Source: CAYSRJ01 sp964521865 (GTDB taxonomy: Bacteria > Spirochaetota > B62-G9 > DRHN01). From it: a stretch of DNA of 64,000 bases. A program made the position numbers and the translations under genes. Below the pieces are notes generated by a model. The model saw nothing but the letters and a program-made list of their open reading frames with translations, did not search any database and was not told where the DNA came from. The stretch covers positions 6,037 to 70,036 of the forward strand of contig CAZFTJ010000023.1 in assembly GCA_964521865.1 (NCBI GenBank). Reading direction: 5' to 3'. Below, one piece after another: positions 43,507 through 52,286 of this stretch (positions are counted from its first letter, which is position 1; each line of letters opens with the position of its first letter).

Positions 43507-43881
43507 ATGCCGACTGTGAACCAGTTGATACGAAAAGGCAGGGAAAAACAGATTAAAAAGACAAGCGCACCGGCTCTCCAGGGATGTCCGCAGAGGAGAG
43601 GGGTGTGCACGAGGGTAATGACATTTACACCGAAAAAGCCCAACTCTGCCCTGCGGAAAGTTGCCAGGGTACGGCTCAGCAACGGAATCGAGGTCACTGC
43701 GTATATTCCGGGGATTGGTCACAATCTTCAGGAGCACTCTGTTGTAATTATCAGGGGAGGCCGTGTAAAGGATCTTCCCGGTGTTCGGTATCATATTGTC
43801 AGAGGAGCGCTCGATACACTTGGCGTTGAAAATAGAAAGAAAGGTCGCTCAAAATATGGTGTAAAGAGACCGAAGGCCTGA
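43507..43881 (+). CDS. rpsL: Ribosomal protein S12
   Basis: The 124-residue protein has PTVNQLIRKGREKQ, LQGCPQRRGVC, TPKKPNSALRKVARVRLSNG and GRVKDLPGVRYHIVRG. The lysines whose change gives streptomycin resistance (in TPKKPNS and RVKDLPG) are the sensitive type. S12 guards decoding accuracy. ATG 43507 is used; the frame is open for seven codons upstream. Confidence 0.97.
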   Translation: MPTVNQLIRKGREKQIKKTSAPALQGCPQRRGVCTRVMTFTPKKPNSALRKVARVRLSNGIEVTAYIPGIGHNLQEHSVVIIRGGRVKDLPGVRYHIVRGALDTLGVENRKKGRSKYGVKRPKA

Positions 43882-43967
43882 TCACTCAGAAAAAAAGCGG
43901 TAAGCAGGTTCTTTTTGATGCGCAAGGCGAAACCACCGGCGGCGTCGGAGAGGTCCCTTGAACGGGT

Positions 43968-43996
43968 GCCGGTTTTGTTTAAAAACCGGCTCATTT
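43968..43996 (+). terminator. Terminator-like hairpin between rpsL and rpsG
   Basis: GCCGGTTTT and AAAACCGGC pair perfectly around GTTTA, and TCATTTTTT follows. It looks like an intrinsic terminator, yet it lies inside the str operon, so it may act as an attenuator that lowers transcription into rpsG and fusA. A separate promoter for rpsG is not evident. Confidence 0.55.
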
Positions 43997-44051
43997 TTTG
44001 TGTGCAGCCGGCCGAATAAATTGAAAAAATTACACAGGATGGAGACTGAAT

Positions 44052-44522
44052 GTGCCAAGAAGACACGTAACGAAAAAGCAACCGCTTGTTCCGGACCCTC
44101 TGTATAATTCAACACTGGTCGCCCGGTTTACAAACAATCTCATGAGGTGCGGGAAGAAGAGCCTTGCACAGAAAATGATGTATGATTCATTCGCCGTCAT
44201 AGAGGAGAAGCTCGGCAAACCGCCGCTCGAGGTATTCAACAAAGCAATTGATAATGTAAAACCCGATCTCGAGGTAAAATCGAGAAGGGTCGGCGGTGCG
44301 ACGTATCAGGTGCCGATCGAGGTTCGTGCCGAGCGTAAAATTGCTCTGGCCATACGATGGCTTATCGTAAATGCACGGGCAAGACACGGGAAATCTATGA
44401 GCGAAAAGCTTGCGGATGAGCTGATTGACGCCTATAACAACACCGGTGCGACGATCAAGAAGAAAGAGGATACGAGGAAAATGGCGGAGGCAAACAAGGC
44501 ATTCGCCCATTATAAATGGTAG
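44052..44522 (+). CDS. rpsG: Ribosomal protein S7
   Basis: The 156-residue protein (PRRHVTKKQPLVPDPLYNST, VGGATYQVPIEVRAERKIAL, ANKAFAHYKW) is full-length S7, which starts assembly of the 30S head and lines the E site. It starts at GTG 44052 behind GGATGGAGACTGAAT. Confidence 0.97.
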   Translation: MPRRHVTKKQPLVPDPLYNSTLVARFTNNLMRCGKKSLAQKMMYDSFAVIEEKLGKPPLEVFNKAIDNVKPDLEVKSRRVGGATYQVPIEVRAERKIALAIRWLIVNARARHGKSMSEKLADELIDAYNNTGATIKKKEDTRKMAEANKAFAHYKW

Positions 44523-44537
44523 TCATTCCGACGTTTT

Positions 44538-44576
44538 ACGCCGCAGTCCGGCTGAACATGCCGACCGGCGGCGGGG
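44538..44576 (-). repeat. Possible short copy G of the dispersed intergenic repeat
   Basis: On the minus strand it reads CCGCCGCCGGTCGGCATGTT followed by CAGCCGGACTGCGGC. Only the palindromic head of the family is present. It occupies the gap between rpsG and fusA. Confidence 0.35.
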
Positions 44577-44580
44577 ATAG

Positions 44581-46683
44581 ATGGAGCACAGTGGAAGAAT
44601 GAACAAGAAACTGGAGAAATACAGAAATATCGGCATCATGGCGCATATCGATGCAGGTAAAACCACGCTTACGGAACGTATGCTGTACTATACCGGCAGA
44701 AAACACAAGATCGGTGAGGTGCATGACGGTGCCGCCGAGATGGATTGGATGGAGCAGGAGAAAGAGCGGGGTATTACCATTACCAGTGCCGCCACAACCC
44801 TGTCCTGGCGGGACCACCGGGTAAACATCATTGATACCCCCGGGCATGTGGATTTTACCGCAGAGGTGGAAAGAAGCCTTCGGGTCCTGGACGGCGCGGT
44901 TGCGGTTTTTTGCGCGGTTGCGGGTGTGGAGCCGCAAAGCGAGACGGTGTGGCTCCAGGCAAATAAATACAACGTACCGAGATTGATATTCGTCAATAAA
45001 ATGGACAGGAAGGGTGCCGACTTCGATCATGTGCTTGAGATGATCGGGAAACGTCTCGGGGCTCGGGCTCTTCCGGTGCAAATTCCATACGGCAGGGAAG
45101 AAAATTTCAGGGGCATTGTCGATCTGATAACGATGAAGGTGTATATCTGGAATGAGGAGGACCTCGGGTCGACATTCAGGGAGTCCGAGATACCGGATGA
45201 GTTGAAAGATAAAGCACGTGCCTATCGTGAGCAGCTTCTTGAAATGCTCAGCGATTATGATGAAGAGTTTATGGAACAGTATCTATCGGGGGACGAGCTC
45301 GAAGGCGATCGTATTCGCAAGGTCATTCGCAAGGCGACACTGTCCGGAAGACTATTCCCCGTTCTATGCGGTTCCGCATTCAAAAACAAGGGCGTTCAGA
45401 GACTGCTCGATGCCGTTGTTGATTACCTTCCTTCTCCGGTGGATATCCCGCCGGTTGAAGGTGTGCTGCTCAGAACCGGTGAACAGGCATTCAGGAAAGC
45501 GGATGTGAATGATCCGTTTTCAGCTCTTGTTTTCAAGATCATGACCGACCCCTATGTAGGGAAGCTCGCATTTTTCAGAGTGTATTCGGGGAAGGTTTCG
45601 GTCGGTGATATGCTGTATAACGCCGGAAAGGATCGAAAGGAGCGGATAGGCCGCATCGTCCAGATGCATGCCAATAAAAAGAATGATGTCAGGGAGGTAT
45701 ATGCCGGGGATATTGCAGCTGCCGTCGGGTTTAAAACTGCAAAAACGGCTGATACGCTCTGTGATATTGAAAACCCGATCATTCTCGAGGAAATGGATTT
45801 TCCGGAACCTGTGCTGTCCATTGCCATTGAACCGAAATCCAACGGCGATCAGGATAAACTGGGGATTGCTCTGCACAAACTGTCCGAAGAAGACCCCACC
45901 TTCAAAGTACGGACGGATGAAGAAACGGGACAGACCGTTATTTCCGGCATGGGCGAGCTGCATCTCGATATCATTGTTGATCGAATGCTGCGGGAATTCA
46001 GGGTCGAAGCTGTAGTGGGACGGCCCGAGGTTGCCTATCGCGAGACAATCAGAGGTCGGACGCGTATCGAGGGGAAGCACATCAAGCAGTCGGGCGGTCA
46101 CGGACAGTACGGGCATGTGGTCGTTGAGCTCGAGCCGCTTGATCGGGGTGCCGGTTTTGTATTCGAAAACAGAATCGTGGGGGGGAGAATCCCCAAAGAA
46201 TACATCGCGTCGATAGAACAGGGCATAAGAGATGCAAGTGAAAACGGTGTGCTTGCCGGATACCCGGTTATCGATTTCAAGGCGACGCTCATCGACGGGT
46301 CCTATCATGAAGTCGATTCATCGGAGCTTGCATTTAGACTTGCAGCGATGAATGCGTTCAGACAGGGAGCGATGCACGCGAAGCCCGTTCTCCTTGAACC
46401 GGTCATGGCGATTGACGTGATTACTCCGGAAGAGTATATGGGGGAGCTGATCAAAGATCTCTCTTCGCGAAGGGCGAGAATATCGGGGATGGAGGATCGC
46501 CCGCACGGGAAACTCATTACTGCAGATTGTCCGCTGCGGGAGATGTTCGGATATGCAACGACGCTTCGTTCTCTCAGCCAGGGACGGGCGAATTATTCGA
46601 TGAAGTTTTCCCATTATGAGGAAGTGCCGTCCTTTATTTCGGCCGAGATTGTATCGGGCCTGAAGGGGGCGTTGACAGTCTGA
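44581..46683 (+). CDS. fusA: Elongation factor G
   Basis: The 700-residue GTPase has G1 AHIDAGKTT, switch region EQEKERGITITSAATTL, G3 DTPGHVDF and G4 NKMD, then domains II to V of EF-G (SGGHGQYGHV, GMEDRPHGKLI, RGRANYSMKF-like SQGRANYSMKFSHYEEVP). It drives translocation on the ribosome. Start at ATG 44581 or six codons later at 44599 (GTGGAAGA upstream). It lies in the str position; spirochaetes often encode more than one EF-G, and only this one is in view. Confidence 0.95.
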   Translation: MEHSGRMNKKLEKYRNIGIMAHIDAGKTTLTERMLYYTGRKHKIGEVHDGAAEMDWMEQEKERGITITSAATTLSWRDHRVNIIDTPGHVDFTAEVERSLRVLDGAVAVFCAVAGVEPQSETVWLQANKYNVPRLIFVNKMDRKGADFDHVLEMIGKRLGARALPVQIPYGREENFRGIVDLITMKVYIWNEEDLGSTFRESEIPDELKDKARAYREQLLEMLSDYDEEFMEQYLSGDELEGDRIRKVIRKATLSGRLFPVLCGSAFKNKGVQRLLDAVVDYLPSPVDIPPVEGVLLRTGEQAFRKADVNDPFSALVFKIMTDPYVGKLAFFRVYSGKVSVGDMLYNAGKDRKERIGRIVQMHANKKNDVREVYAGDIAAAVGFKTAKTADTLCDIENPIILEEMDFPEPVLSIAIEPKSNGDQDKLGIALHKLSEEDPTFKVRTDEETGQTVISGMGELHLDIIVDRMLREFRVEAVVGRPEVAYRETIRGRTRIEGKHIKQSGGHGQYGHVVVELEPLDRGAGFVFENRIVGGRIPKEYIASIEQGIRDASENGVLAGYPVIDFKATLIDGSYHEVDSSELAFRLAAMNAFRQGAMHAKPVLLEPVMAIDVITPEEYMGELIKDLSSRRARISGMEDRPHGKLITADCPLREMFGYATTLRSLSQGRANYSMKFSHYEEVPSFISAEIVSGLKGALTV

Positions 46684-46713
46684 AACCCAGGACAGGTACG
46701 ACATAAAAAAGTA

Positions 46714-46742
46714 TTGATACTTTTTTTCAATTGTATTACCTT
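46714..46742 (+). promoter_or_regulatory. Candidate promoter of tuf
   Basis: TTGATA and TACCTT lie 17 bases apart, 210 bases before tuf. The -10 variant TACCTT is the same as that ahead of rpsT. It would give tuf and the S10 cluster a long leader. Confidence 0.4.
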
Positions 46743-46863
46743 GTTCACTGCTTTGAAGATGAAGGGCAGTCCCTGTATATGCAGAGGGTAGTACCATTCT
46801 GTTTCTGCTCTATGTATCCCGTTAATTATTCGGGATGAGACTTGTGATCTTAAATTTATATTC

Positions 46864-46907
46864 GCGCCGTACCTTCATTCAAGAATGTTTCATACGAGGA
46901 ACGGCGC
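46864..46907 (+). other. Stem-loop in the tuf leader
   Basis: GCGCCGT (46864-46870) pairs with ACGGCGC (46901-46907), and inside it CATT pairs with AATG around CAAG. It lies 44 bases before the tuf start, within the 268-base gap after fusA, and could be a leader control element for tuf and the S10 cluster. No T-run follows. Confidence 0.4.
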
Positions 46908-46951
46908 ATGATACCTGAAAACAATTACAATACCGAGGAGGAGGTATGTAG

Positions 46952-48142
46952 ATGGCAAAAGAGAAGTTCGAGAGGACAAAACCTCATGTGAATGTCGGAA
47001 CGATCGGTCACGTTGATCACGGAAAGACCACGCTCACATCAGCAATGACGTACTATCTTGCAAATAAGGGCTTGGCACAGGCAAAGAAGTTTGAAGAGAT
47101 CGATAATGCTCCGGAAGAAAAGGAGAGGGGTATTACCATTGCAACTCAGCATGTGGAATACGAGACTGAAAAAAGGCACTATGCACACGTCGATTGTCCG
47201 GGACATGCTGATTATGTGAAAAATATGATTACCGGTGCTGCACAAATGGACGGCGCCATACTGGTGGTAGCCGCCGATGACGGCCCTATGGCGCAAACAA
47301 GAGAGCATATTCTTCTCGCACGTCAGGTCGGGGTGCCGGCAATGGTCGTGTACCTGAACAAAATCGATCGTGTTGACGACCCGGAACTGATCGAGCTCGT
47401 TGAGATGGAGGTTCGGGATCTGCTCAATGAATATGAGTTTCCCGGCGACGATATTCCCGTGATAAAGGGCAGTGCACTGAAGGCAATGGAAGACCCGAAT
47501 GATGAAGAAGCGAGCAAGAGCGTTCGGGAGCTGCTCGATGCAATCGATGAGTACATTCCCGAGCCCAAGAGAGACGTCGACAAGCCGTTTCTCATGCCTA
47601 TCGAGGATGTGTTTACGATATCGGGACGCGGTACGGTTGTGACGGGAAGAGTCGAACGTGGCAAGATTCATGTAAATGAAGAGATTGAAATCGTAGGAAT
47701 ACGTCCGACACAGAAAACCGTTGTAACGGGAGTCGAGATGTTCAGGAAACTGCTCGATGAAGGGCAGGCAGGCGACAATATCGGTGTGCTTCTTCGCGGG
47801 ATAAAACGTGAAGAGGTCGAAAGGGGCCAGGTTGTCGCGAAACCCGGTTCAATCACCCCGCACAAAAGGTTCAACGCACAGGTGTATGTGCTGACCAAAG
47901 AAGAGGGAGGGAGGCACACTCCTTTTTTTACCGGGTACAGACCACAGGTGTATGTGCGTACGACCGATGTAACCGGCGTCATCAAGCTGCCGGAAGGGGT
48001 GGAGATGGTTATGCCCGGCGACAATATTACGATGGAAATAGAGCTCATAAACACTGTTGCGATGGAAAAAGGCATGCGGTTTGCTATTCGTGAGGGTGGA
48101 AGAACGGTTGGAGCAGGCGCAGTAACCGATATACTGGAATAG
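46952..48142 (+). CDS. tuf: Elongation factor Tu
   Basis: The 396-residue GTPase is typical: G1 GHVDHGKTTLT, PEEKERGITIATQHVEYET, G3 DCPGHADYVKNM, G4 NKID, and domain III with GYRPQVYVRTTDVTG. It brings aminoacyl-tRNA to the ribosome. GAGGAGG precedes the ATG. rpsJ starts eight bases after its stop, so tuf heads the S10 cluster. Confidence 0.98.
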   Translation: MAKEKFERTKPHVNVGTIGHVDHGKTTLTSAMTYYLANKGLAQAKKFEEIDNAPEEKERGITIATQHVEYETEKRHYAHVDCPGHADYVKNMITGAAQMDGAILVVAADDGPMAQTREHILLARQVGVPAMVVYLNKIDRVDDPELIELVEMEVRDLLNEYEFPGDDIPVIKGSALKAMEDPNDEEASKSVRELLDAIDEYIPEPKRDVDKPFLMPIEDVFTISGRGTVVTGRVERGKIHVNEEIEIVGIRPTQKTVVTGVEMFRKLLDEGQAGDNIGVLLRGIKREEVERGQVVAKPGSITPHKRFNAQVYVLTKEEGGRHTPFFTGYRPQVYVRTTDVTGVIKLPEGVEMVMPGDNITMEIELINTVAMEKGMRFAIREGGRTVGAGAVTDILE

Positions 48143-48150
48143 AGGGTGCC

Positions 48151-48459
48151 ATGGAAGTCCAGAAGATTCGTGTAAGGCTCAGGGCATTTGATGCAGAACT
48201 CATCGACGAGTCGGCAAAATCTATTGTGAATGCGGTTGTACGGGCGGGGGCCAGAGTCTCGGGACCCGTACCGCTTCCGACAAAGATAAGCAAATATACG
48301 GTGCTGAGATCCCCGCACGTGAACAAGAAATCGAGAGAGCAGTTTGAAATGAGAACGCATAAGAGGTTGATTGATATCATCAATCCCACCAGCGATACGA
48401 TCAATGCCCTCATGAAGCTTGAATTGCCGGCAGGTGTTGATGTGGAGATCAAACAATGA
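48151..48459 (+). CDS. rpsJ: Ribosomal protein S10
   Basis: The 102-residue protein (QKIRVRLRAFDAELIDESAK, GPVPLPTKISKYTVLRSPHV, KRLIDIINPTSDTINALMKL) is full-length S10, also the NusB partner in antitermination. Its last codon overlaps the start of a 34-codon ORF where rplC is expected. Confidence 0.98.
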   Translation: MEVQKIRVRLRAFDAELIDESAKSIVNAVVRAGARVSGPVPLPTKISKYTVLRSPHVNKKSREQFEMRTHKRLIDIINPTSDTINALMKLELPAGVDVEIKQ

Positions 48460-48560
48460 TTCCTGGAACCGGGCATACACGTTCGCTTAAGCGAGGAGTA
48501 TGCCCAATCAGCAGGAGCGCTGGTCAGACCCTTATAAAATCCATTGTGAAACTGAGTTGA
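48456..48560 (+). other. 34-codon ORF at the place of rplC (L3), with a strong palindrome
   Basis: The ORF starts inside the rpsJ stop (ATGA) and ends three bases before rplD, exactly where rplC (about 205-220 codons) belongs. It begins MIPGTGHTRS and ends LIKSIVKLS; the end weakly recalls L3 tails such as LITVKSAVKSK, but no L3 core motif is present. Bases 48471-48505 form a palindrome: GGGCATAC and GTATGCCC outside, TCGCTTAAGCGA inside. It may be an internally deleted rplC, an unrelated junction, or an assembly error. No L3 was found elsewhere in the window. Confidence 0.45.
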
Positions 48561-48563
48561 GAG

Positions 48564-49202
48564 ATGAAGGTGAAGATATACGATATAAACGGCATGGAAA
48601 AAGGAGACGTGACTCTCGCTGATGCCGTGTTCAACATAGAGCCGAACAGATCGGCGATTTATTACGCACTCCGCGCTGAGCGAGCCAACATGAGACAGGG
48701 AACTGCAGCTACAAAGGGAAGGTCTGAAGTCAGCGGGGGAGGATCCAAACTGTACAGGCAGAAGGGAACCGGCAGGGCGCGTGCCGGAAGCAGGAGAAGT
48801 CCTGTCCGAGTGGGAGGCGGGATAGCTTTTGGCCCGAAACCGAGAAGCTACCGAATCGACCTGCCGAAAAAGATAAAGAGGCTCTCCATTCGTTCGCTGC
48901 TCTCGTTGAAAAACAGTGAAAACACACTGAAGGTTATAGAGGATTTTTCTGTTGATTCGGGAAAAACCGGGGATTTCTGCAGAATTGCGGAAAACCTGGT
49001 GGATAAAAAAAGAAGGATGAAAGTTCTTATTGTAGACAGTGATAGAAATCCAATGAACAGAAGGGCGGGACGTAATATTCCGTGGATTAGTTATTTCGAC
49101 GCTCAACTGTTGAAAAGCTGCGATCTCTATTACGCACGTCAGGTTATACTGACCGAGAGTGCAGTCAAGGTATTGAATGAGAGGTATTCCGATAAATTGT
49201 AG
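48564..49202 (+). CDS. rplD: Ribosomal protein L4
   Basis: The 212-residue protein has ANMRQGTAATKGRSEVSGGG, the loop KLYRQKGTGRARAGSRRSP reaching into the exit tunnel, and FGPKPRSYRIDLPKKIKRLS. L4 is an early large-subunit assembly protein and in some bacteria represses the S10 operon. It starts directly after the rplC remnant, at ATG 48564. Confidence 0.96.
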   Translation: MKVKIYDINGMEKGDVTLADAVFNIEPNRSAIYYALRAERANMRQGTAATKGRSEVSGGGSKLYRQKGTGRARAGSRRSPVRVGGGIAFGPKPRSYRIDLPKKIKRLSIRSLLSLKNSENTLKVIEDFSVDSGKTGDFCRIAENLVDKKRRMKVLIVDSDRNPMNRRAGRNIPWISYFDAQLLKSCDLYYARQVILTESAVKVLNERYSDKL

Positions 49203-49237
49203 ATGCTACAACTATCATTAATCATCTGAGTGAACAA

Positions 49238-49525
49238 ATGATTAAAAAAAGCCAGATTGTGATAAACCCGATAATTACTGAGAAAAGCACGGAGCTCCAG
49301 AGACTTGGAAAGTATTGTTTCAGGGTAAACAAGAGGGCGAACAAAAAAGAAGTGATGCAGGCCGTAAAAGACATATTCAACGTGGAACCGGTTTCCTGCA
49401 ATATGATGAATATCATGGGGAAAAAGAAACGGGAGCGGTATAAACTGGGTTATACATCTTCCTGGAAAAAGGCCATTGTAACATTGAAAGAGGGAGACAA
49501 GATAGAGCTGTTTGAAGGTGTATAG
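49238..49525 (+). CDS. rplW: Ribosomal protein L23
   Basis: The 95-residue protein (VINPIITEKSTELQRLGKYC, FRVNKRANKKEVMQAVKDIF, GYTSSWKKAIVTLKEGDKIE) is L23, which forms the docking site for trigger factor and SRP at the tunnel exit. It follows rplD by 35 bases in the standard order. Confidence 0.97.
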   Translation: MIKKSQIVINPIITEKSTELQRLGKYCFRVNKRANKKEVMQAVKDIFNVEPVSCNMMNIMGKKKRERYKLGYTSSWKKAIVTLKEGDKIELFEGV

Positions 49526-49584
49526 AAGAAGGCTTGAGTCCTGCTTTGCATGCTTAATTCAATAGAACGGGTGAGAGATTTTCA

Positions 49585-50412
49585 ATGGCGATAAAAAAAT
49601 ATAAACCCACAACCCCGTCGAGAAGATTCTTTTCGGTTGTCGACAGAGAAGGGATAACTGCCGACAGGCCCTATAAACCGCTTACAGAGGGAAAAAAGCG
49701 GATAAGCGGCAGGAATAACAATGGAAGGATTACACTTCGACGTCGGGGCGGCGGATCCAAAAAACTGTACAGAAAGATCGATTTCAAACGGGACAAGCGT
49801 GAAATCGAAGGCACGGTCGTTACTATTGAATATGACCCGAACAGAAGTGCACGGATTGCGCTCGTGAGCTATATCGACGGGGAGAAGCGGTATATACTCG
49901 CTCCGCAGGGGCTGGGGGTCGGTGACCGTATTGTTGCAGGAGAGCATGTCAAGGCATTGCCGGGCAATGCCTTGCCGCTCGGGAACATGCCCCTCGGTAC
50001 CGTCATACATAATGTGGAGCTCAATCCCGGCAGAGGCGGACAGATGGCGCGTGCCGCAGGGACATTTGTTCAGCTCGTGGGAAAAGAAGGCCACAGGTGC
50101 ATTATCAAACTTCCGTCGGGGGAGATGCGAAACATCAATGCTCGCTGCTACGGAACCGTCGGTCACGTAGGGAATCAGGATCATTTTAATATTTCCCTCG
50201 GCAAAGCAGGCCGGTCCCGGTGGCTGGGAAGAAGACCCAAAGTGCGGGGAGTGGCGATGAACCCGGTTGATCATCCGCACGGCGGCGGTGAAGGGAGATC
50301 ATCCGGAGGGAGGCATCCTGTTTCCCCATGGGGCGTCCCGACCAAGGGTTATAAGACGAGAAAGAAGAATAAGGCATCCGACAAGTACATTGTAAAGAAA
50401 AGGAAGAAGTAG
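49585..50412 (+). CDS. rplB: Ribosomal protein L2
   Basis: The 275-residue protein has KKYKPTTPSRRFFSV, GRNNNGRITLRRRGGGSKK, NPGRGGQMARAAGTFVQLVG and the C-terminal AMNPVDHPHGGGEGRSSGGR near the peptidyl-transferase centre, with the conserved His. It is full-length. rpsS follows after 14 bases. Confidence 0.98.
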   Translation: MAIKKYKPTTPSRRFFSVVDREGITADRPYKPLTEGKKRISGRNNNGRITLRRRGGGSKKLYRKIDFKRDKREIEGTVVTIEYDPNRSARIALVSYIDGEKRYILAPQGLGVGDRIVAGEHVKALPGNALPLGNMPLGTVIHNVELNPGRGGQMARAAGTFVQLVGKEGHRCIIKLPSGEMRNINARCYGTVGHVGNQDHFNISLGKAGRSRWLGRRPKVRGVAMNPVDHPHGGGEGRSSGGRHPVSPWGVPTKGYKTRKKNKASDKYIVKKRKK

Positions 50413-50426
50413 AGGGAGGGTTTGCG

Positions 50427-50708
50427 TTGTCACGTTCTATAAAGAAGGGCCCCTTTATCGACAAAAAACTGTATAAAAAGGTGCTTGAGCTGAATAACAG
50501 AAATGATAAAAGGATTATCAAGACATGGTCGAGAAGGTCGACGATATTTCCCGAAATGGTCGGTCATACCTTTAATGTCTACAACGGGAAGAAGTTTTTT
50601 CCTGTGTACGTAACGGAGAACATGGTGGGACATAAACTGGGAGAGTTTGCTCCTACAAGGGTATTCAAAGGACATGCCGGATCGGAGAGGTCTTCGAGGG
50701 TAAGGTGA
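50427..50708 (+). CDS. rpsS: Ribosomal protein S19
   Basis: The 93-residue protein (SRSIKKGPFIDKKLYKKVLE, TWSRRSTIFPEMVGHTFNVY, GEFAPTRVFKGHAG) is S19 of the 30S head. The start is TTG 50427 behind AGGGAGGG; no ATG or GTG gives the family N-terminus. Confidence 0.97.
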   Translation: MSRSIKKGPFIDKKLYKKVLELNNRNDKRIIKTWSRRSTIFPEMVGHTFNVYNGKKFFPVYVTENMVGHKLGEFAPTRVFKGHAGSERSSRVR

Positions 50709-50737
50709 GCTTCTGCATGGTAACGAGGTGAAGAGAT

Positions 50738-51085
50738 ATGGTGGCACGGGCGGTTGCGAAGTATGTGAAGATATCCGGACGGAAGGTAAATAGATACACA
50801 AGAGAGGTAAAACACCTTCCCTACACGGAGGCAAAGGCCGTATTGACACTGTCTCCGGCGAGGGGGGCAAAGGTACTTTCAAAGGTGCTTCATTCGGCCT
50901 TTTCGAATCTCATGGCAAATAACAAGAATATCGATGAAGAATCTGTGAAAATACGGGAAATAATCGTAAACGAGGGGCCGACTCTGAAGAGATGGCGCCC
51001 ACGGGCCCGGGGAAGGGCCGATAGAATTCGGAAGAGGACGTGTCACATATCGGTTGTGGTATCCGGAGAGGAACTCAAAAAATAG
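50738..51085 (+). CDS. rplV: Ribosomal protein L22
   Basis: The 115-residue protein (ARAVAKYVKISGRKVNRYTR, SPARGAKVLSKVLHSAFSN, GPTLKRWRPRARGRADRIRK) is L22, whose long hairpin lines the exit tunnel and affects macrolide binding. GAGGTGAAG precedes the ATG. Confidence 0.97.
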   Translation: MVARAVAKYVKISGRKVNRYTREVKHLPYTEAKAVLTLSPARGAKVLSKVLHSAFSNLMANNKNIDEESVKIREIIVNEGPTLKRWRPRARGRADRIRKRTCHISVVVSGEELKK

Positions 51086-51100
51086 ACGCTGGGGGTTTGA

Positions 51101-51784
51101 ATGGGTCAAAAGGTAAACCCAATCGGGCTGCGGCTGGGAATCATACAATCGTGGGAATCCAGGTGGTATTCACGAAAAGAATATGCCAGGAACCTGCATG
51201 AAGACGTAAAGATCAGGAAGTATCTGAAAAAGCGGCTTTCAAACGGAGAAGTGGCAAAGGTCGAAATCATCAGGTATCCTGAAAAGATAAATATTATTAT
51301 ACATACTGCGCGCCCAGGGATCGTAATCGGACGAAAAGGTGCAGAAGTTGAAGCAATCAGCAGGGAGCTGACGGCATTTACTGACAAAGATATTCAGATC
51401 AAAATCAAGGAAATTAAGAATCCTGCAGTTAATGCCGCACTCGTTGCAAGCGGTATTGCACGGCAGCTCGAAGGAAGGGTTGCGTTCAGGCGTGCAATGA
51501 AAAAAGCTATTTCCTCCGCCCGTCAGGCCGGTGCCCAAGGGATAAAAATCACATGTTCAGGCAGGCTCGGTGGTGCTGAAATGGCTCGAACGGAGAGCTA
51601 CAAGGAAGGAATGATTCCTCTCCACACCTTTAGGGCCGATATTGATTATGGATTTGCACAGTCGAAAACGACCTTCGGTACGATAGGTGTAAAGGTGTGG
51701 ATATACAAGGGTGAGGTGTTTAAAAAGGATACACGACAGGATGCGGGTGTATTGTTGAAAAAGAAAAGAACGGCAGTTACATGA
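51101..51784 (+). CDS. rpsC: Ribosomal protein S3
   Basis: The 227-residue protein begins GQKVNPIGLRLGIIQSWESR, has a KH domain with GIVIGRKGAEVEAISREL and the C-terminal GAQGIKITCSGRLGGAEMAR, DYGFAQSKTTFGTIGVKVWI. It shapes the mRNA entry channel. It starts 16 bases after rplV behind GGGGG. Confidence 0.97.
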   Translation: MGQKVNPIGLRLGIIQSWESRWYSRKEYARNLHEDVKIRKYLKKRLSNGEVAKVEIIRYPEKINIIIHTARPGIVIGRKGAEVEAISRELTAFTDKDIQIKIKEIKNPAVNAALVASGIARQLEGRVAFRRAMKKAISSARQAGAQGIKITCSGRLGGAEMARTESYKEGMIPLHTFRADIDYGFAQSKTTFGTIGVKVWIYKGEVFKKDTRQDAGVLLKKKRTAVT

Positions 51785-51861
51785 ATCGCTGTTTGAAGGG
51801 TTTCGGATGCGAAGCGTCCGAATAATAAAGATAATGAAGATGCGTCTGGATAGAGGGTATT

Positions 51862-52275
51862 ATGCTACAGCCGAATAAGGTCAAGTACAGGAAGAAGCAG
51901 CGGGGAAGGATGGGAGGGAAGGCAACACGGGGAAATTCCGTTGAATTCGGAGAGTATGGTCTGAGTGCCGTTGATCCGGGATGGATTACGAACAGACAGA
52001 TTGAGGCCGCCCGGGTTGCGCTCACACGGTACATGAAACGAAGCGGGAAAGTCTGGATACGGATTTTTCCGGACAAGCCTGTTACAAAGAAACCCGCGGA
52101 AACCCGTATGGGCAAGGGCAAGGGCGCACCGGAAGGCTGGGTGTGTGTGGTGAAGCCGGGCAGGGTCATGTTTGAGGTAAGCGGCGTGCCCGAGGAAGTT
52201 GCACAGGAGGCGTTCAGGCTCGCTGAACATAAATTGCCCATAAGATGCAGGTTCGTTGAAAGAATGACGATATAG
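51862..52275 (+). CDS. rplP: Ribosomal protein L16
   Basis: The 137-residue protein (LQPNKVKYRKKQRGRMGGKA, ITNRQIEAARVALTRYMKRS, AETRMGKGKGAPEGWVCVVK) is L16, which organises the A-site region of 23S rRNA. GAGGG lies ahead of the ATG. It is separated from rpsC by 77 bases with no visible gene. Confidence 0.97.
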   Translation: MLQPNKVKYRKKQRGRMGGKATRGNSVEFGEYGLSAVDPGWITNRQIEAARVALTRYMKRSGKVWIRIFPDKPVTKKPAETRMGKGKGAPEGWVCVVKPGRVMFEVSGVPEEVAQEAFRLAEHKLPIRCRFVERMTI

Positions 52276-52286
52276 AGGAAGTACTC

